Assembly (NCBI RefSeq): GCF_900129315.1
Contig: NZ_FQUS01000010.1
Span: 62,001 to 126,000 of the forward strand
Source of the DNA: Fodinibius roseus
Lineage (GTDB): Bacteria; Bacteroidota; Rhodothermia; Balneolales; Balneolaceae
Direction: 5' to 3'
Length of the DNA stretch: 64,000 bases
Numbering within the stretch: the stretch's first letter is position 1; every line of letters begins with the position of its first letter. Positions 60,731-64,000 of this stretch are shown here, one piece after another. The position numbers and the translations under genes were made by a program. A model generated the notes under the pieces. That model worked only from the letters and a program-made list of their open reading frames with translations, did not search any database and was not told the origin of the DNA.

Positions 60731-62896
60731 ATGAGTAAAAGCAAAAAAGAAACGTTTGAAGAGATTATTCTCGATATACTAAAGAATAATCCGGAAGCAC
60801 AGCTTCCATTTGAGGTATTACAGAATATTTTAAAAGTAGACAGCAATAATGATAATAACCGGCTTAAGAGTGCGATCAACAGTTTGTTTGATCGCAATCT
60901 GATCGTAAAACGCCGGGGTGGAGCCATTCAACTGGCGTCTTCCAACGGGAATGACGGCCATAATAAGAATATTATAACCGGTAAAATTGATATCAGCCGC
61001 CGGGGGACCGGCTACCTTATCACGGAGGAATTTGATGAAGATATTCGGGTCAAATCAAAACACCTGGGCATGGCGCTGCAGGATGACGTGATAAAAGTAC
61101 AGCTTTTTGACCGGGGCCGGGGCAAGCGGCGCGAAGGGAAAACCGTAGAAATTGTCGAACGTGGGCGCAGTATGTTTGTCGGTACCCTCAGGAAACAGGG
61201 CAAGCAAAACTATCTTATAAAGCCGGACGAGAAGTCGGCCCATACTGATTTTTTCGTGCTCCCTGGCAATGTGCGGGACGCCCAATCCGGCGATAAAGTG
61301 GCCTTTGAGCTGGTCGACTGGGTTCATCCCCAGTCGCTGCCGGAAGCGCGGGTTATCGAAGTACTGGGCAAAGAGGGGACCAATGATGCCAACCTGCTCT
61401 CTATTCTGGCTGAAAATCAGATCAAGGCGGGCTTTCCGGAGGAAGTGGAAGCCTATGCCGAAAGTATTTCAACCGGGGTCCCCGAAAAAGAAATTATGCG
61501 GCGTCATGATATACGGGACAAGACGATCTTTACCATCGATCCCGAAGATGCCAAAGATTTTGATGATGCCATCAGTATTGAGATGCTGGATAACGGTAAT
61601 TTCTACCTGGGCGTCCATATTGCCGATGTCACACATTACATGCCGCGCGAGACCATACTGGATGAGGAAGCCCTGAACCGGGGGACCAGCGTCTACCTGG
61701 TAGACCGGGTGATCCCTATGCTGCCGGAAAAACTCAGCAACGGGGTTTGCAGCCTGCGTCCCCATGAGGACAAGCTGGCCTACAGTTGTTTTATGGAGCT
61801 TACGCCCAACGGGAAGTTAGTGGGGCATACCATTGAAGAGACGGTCATCCATTCCGATCACCGGTTTACCTACGAGCAGGCGCAGGAAGTGATTGACGGG
61901 GCTCGGAGCGCCTATGCCAGTGAGATGAATCTGGCGGCCAGGCTGGCCCGCATACTGCTGAATAAGCGGTTCCAGGAGGGCAGTATTAATTTTGATACCC
62001 CCGAGCCCAAGTTTGTGCTCGATGAGAACGGCAAACCGATCGATGTAAAGCTTAAAGAACGATTGTTCGCGCACCGGTTGGTTGAAGAATGTATGCTGAT
62101 GGCCAACCGGACGGTTGCCCGCCATGTCGACGAGCTGCGTGAGCGCTCCAATAAACCGACGACAAAAGACCTGTTTCCCTTCTTTTACCGCATACACGAT
62201 CAGCCGGACCTCGACAAGCTGAAGAACATCGAAGACAACGTCAAGCCGTTCGGCATTAACTTTCATATTGACAGTCCCACCGTGAGTTCAAAAGCGATCA
62301 ACGTGCTGCTGGAACAGATTGAAGATACCTCAATAGAGCTGACGGTCAATGACCTTATGCTGCGTGCTATGGCCAAAGCTGAATACAGTCCGAATAATAT
62401 CGGGCATTTCGGTCTCGGCTTCGAAAATTATGCACACTTTACCAGCCCGATCCGTCGTTATCCCGATGTAGTGGTGCACCGTCTGCTGAAGAGCTATGCG
62501 GGCGGACAGCCAAGCTATTCCTATAATGAACTGAAGCAGCTGGGTACTCATTGCAGCGAACGAGAACGTGCGGCTATTGACGCCGAGCGAGACTCCGTTA
62601 AATTAAAGCAGGTGGAATACCTCAGCCAGCACCTCGGTGAGGAATTTCCCGGCGTCATCAGTGGTGTTATGGAGAGTGGTATTTTTGTAGATCTCAAAGA
62701 TATTCACTGCGAAGGTATGGTGCGTGTGAGTGATCTGGACGATGATTATTATACGTATGATGATAAACAGCATTGCCTGATCGGTAGAAATCACGGCAGA
62801 AAATACCAGCTTGGGAAGGAATTGAGGGTAAAAGTTGTTAATACGGATATAAAAGCGCGGCAAATTGATCTTACACTTGTGGATGATGGGGAATAA
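60731..62896 (+). CDS. rnr: Ribonuclease R
   Basis: The 721-residue protein has, in order, an N-terminal winged helix (about 10-65), cold-shock domains, the RNB catalytic domain (about 260-590) with the magnesium-binding block IDPEDAKDFDDAISIE (about 269-284) and a C-terminal S1 domain (about 635-715; GVISGVMESGIFVDLKDI). Typical helper motifs are SPIRRYPDVVVHRLL and TSVYLVDRVIPMLPEKLSNG. RNase R degrades structured RNA from the 3' end. It follows tamB by 29 bp. Confidence 0.95.
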   Translation: MSKSKKETFEEIILDILKNNPEAQLPFEVLQNILKVDSNNDNNRLKSAINSLFDRNLIVKRRGGAIQLASSNGNDGHNKNIITGKIDISRRGTGYLITEEFDEDIRVKSKHLGMALQDDVIKVQLFDRGRGKRREGKTVEIVERGRSMFVGTLRKQGKQNYLIKPDEKSAHTDFFVLPGNVRDAQSGDKVAFELVDWVHPQSLPEARVIEVLGKEGTNDANLLSILAENQIKAGFPEEVEAYAESISTGVPEKEIMRRHDIRDKTIFTIDPEDAKDFDDAISIEMLDNGNFYLGVHIADVTHYMPRETILDEEALNRGTSVYLVDRVIPMLPEKLSNGVCSLRPHEDKLAYSCFMELTPNGKLVGHTIEETVIHSDHRFTYEQAQEVIDGARSAYASEMNLAARLARILLNKRFQEGSINFDTPEPKFVLDENGKPIDVKLKERLFAHRLVEECMLMANRTVARHVDELRERSNKPTTKDLFPFFYRIHDQPDLDKLKNIEDNVKPFGINFHIDSPTVSSKAINVLLEQIEDTSIELTVNDLMLRAMAKAEYSPNNIGHFGLGFENYAHFTSPIRRYPDVVVHRLLKSYAGGQPSYSYNELKQLGTHCSERERAAIDAERDSVKLKQVEYLSQHLGEEFPGVISGVMESGIFVDLKDIHCEGMVRVSDLDDDYYTYDDKQHCLIGRNHGRKYQLGKELRVKVVNTDIKARQIDLTLVDDGE

Positions 62897-62932
62897 TGTA
62901 ATATTTTCGTAAAAGAGAACAGCAATAACGAT

Positions 62933-64000
62933 ATGGAAAAATCACAATTATTATCCCGTTTCTTAACAGGCCTGTTTGCGATGGTTTTTGTGGCCGGTGC
63001 GGTCCATGAAGCCAGCGCCCAGTATTTTTCATTCGGCAAAAACCGGGTACAATACGACACCTTCGACTGGCGGTATATTCAGTCGGAGCACTTTGACGTC
63101 TACTACTACACATCCGGGAACTATGACCTGGCGAACTTTACCGCCACTTCCCTGGAAGCGGCCCTCAGGCAGTTCCACGAGGATTTTGACCACCAGATTG
63201 CCGATCGGATACAGGTCATTATCTATGATTCGCACAACGACTTTGCGCAGACTAATGTGATCCCTCTTCCGGCCGGTGCGGAAGGGATCGGCGGGGCGAC
63301 CGATGCCTATAAAAACCGGATTACCATGCCGTTTCAGGGCGATTTTACCCAGTTTCGCAGTACGCTGCATCACGAGCTGGAGCACGCGGTGATCAACGAT
63401 ATGTTTTACGGGGGCAACGTGCAGTCGCGCCTGGGGGGGAATGCCCTTCAGATTCCGCTCTGGTTTAACGAGGGAATGGCCGAATACACTTCCCTCGGGT
63501 GGGATACGGAAACGGATATGTGGATCCGTGATGCGATCATTAACGACTACCTGCCCCCGATCCCCCGGCTGGGCGGCTATTTTGCGTATCGCGGGGGACA
63601 ATCGGTCTGGAACTATATTGTGGAGGAATACGGCCGGCAGAAGATTACCGAAATAATGCAAACCATGAAGACGCAGCGAAGCGTGGAAGCTGCCTTTACC
63701 CGTACCACGGGATACAATATTGAAGAGCTGACCGACCAGTGGAGAGATTTTTACCGGAAGCGCTACCTGCCGGAGGTCGCAAACCGGGAAAAAATCGATG
63801 ACTTCGCCGAGCTGGTGACCGAGAGGGGGAAGTTCGGGACCTATAATACCAGCCCCTCGGTTTCCCCGCAGGGTGATAAAATTGCAATGATTACGAATGC
63901 GCGCGGCTACTTTGATGTCGTCGTGGTGAGTGCGCTTACCGGCGAAAAGCTCAAGACGCTCATCAAGGGAGAAGACAACGTTAATTTTGAAGAGCTGAAT
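62933..64000 (+). CDS. Exported gluzincin protease with probable beta-propeller (partial)
   Basis: The frame from ATG 62933 runs off the right edge after 356 codons. A signal peptide (FLTGLFAMVFVAGAVHEASA) is followed by a peptidase-MA-like domain: the zinc motif HHELEHAVINDM (HExxH at about residues 143-147) and NEGMAEYTSLGWDTE, where the Glu is the third ligand. The last residues seen (YNTSPSVSPQGDKIAMITNA, RGYFDVVVVSALTGEKLKTL) match the first blade of a TolB/WD40-like propeller. Proteins of this design are frequent in Bacteroidota and act in the periplasm; the substrate is unknown. It is 36 bp after rnr. Confidence 0.85.
   Translation, partial: MEKSQLLSRFLTGLFAMVFVAGAVHEASAQYFSFGKNRVQYDTFDWRYIQSEHFDVYYYTSGNYDLANFTATSLEAALRQFHEDFDHQIADRIQVIIYDSHNDFAQTNVIPLPAGAEGIGGATDAYKNRITMPFQGDFTQFRSTLHHELEHAVINDMFYGGNVQSRLGGNALQIPLWFNEGMAEYTSLGWDTETDMWIRDAIINDYLPPIPRLGGYFAYRGGQSVWNYIVEEYGRQKITEIMQTMKTQRSVEAAFTRTTGYNIEELTDQWRDFYRKRYLPEVANREKIDDFAELVTERGKFGTYNTSPSVSPQGDKIAMITNARGYFDVVVVSALTGEKLKTLIKGEDNVNFEELN

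Noticed and set aside
1..64000. CRISPR arrays, rRNA genes, insertion sequences or transposases
   Set aside because: I saw no regularly spaced repeats, no rRNA sequence and no transposase motif on either strand.

Overview
The window looks like a chromosomal segment from a Bacteroidota/Balneolota-type bacterium (Fodinibius, Gracilimonas and Balneola are the kind of relatives I would expect; this is inferred from gene content, not from a database match). The clues are a promoter of the TTG / TAnnTTTG type in front of tRNA-Ser, an OstA-like/LptC pair, a membrane sensor joining TPR repeats to a LuxR-type helix-turn-helix, a TPR kinase paired with a TIGR02999-type ECF sigma factor, and S8 lipoprotein proteases. 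GC content is moderate, with AT-rich intergenic regions.

Layout. 0-8 kb: end of a probable tilS, hpt, tRNA-Ser(GCT), then a regulatory block of an ECF sigma factor with a receptor Ser/Thr kinase (minus strand), a cupin, tiny peptides and a TPR-LuxR regulator. 8-37 kb: an accessory region. Its centre (11.4-30.0 kb) is a Tc (ABC-type) toxin locus: one large fused TcB-TcC protein of 2378 residues, a TcA-like protein with its own N-terminal Ig-like modules (1838 residues), a separate Ig-like protein (373 residues) and a second TcA-like protein without those modules (1520 residues). On each side lies a copy of an OsmC-methyltransferase cassette. The right copy is intact (35.3-36.7 kb). The left copy keeps the methyltransferase (10.5 kb) but only an 18-codon relic of osmC. 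Gene decay is visible just right of the toxin genes: a fused LVIVD/outer-membrane-barrel relic (30.4 kb) and a methyltransferase interrupted by one amber codon (31.8 kb), the latter facing a TetR regulator with two matching operator-like sites. 37-64 kb: mostly conserved chromosomal genes: an S8 protease, an exported isoaspartyl methyltransferase, a shortened acyl-adenylate-forming enzyme, a DEDD exonuclease, an EF-G paralogue, upp-lptC-ostA-like, an alanine/glycine symporter, HU, an RqcH-like NFACT protein, aroK-aroB-tamB-rnr, and the start of a gluzincin protease with a likely beta-propeller.

How the parts may work together. The Tc genes run in one direction with short gaps and good ribosome sites, so they are probably one transcription unit. 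The fused BC protein should form the toxin cocoon, with its last 291 residues as the payload. Two TcA-like pores share a strongly conserved C-terminal docking region but differ in their N-terminal parts, and one has its Ig-like module supplied by a separate gene. This fits one payload served by two delivery pores, but it is inference. In the conserved part, upp-lptC-ostA-like and aroK-aroB-tamB-rnr look like ordinary operons for salvage, envelope assembly and aromatic biosynthesis.
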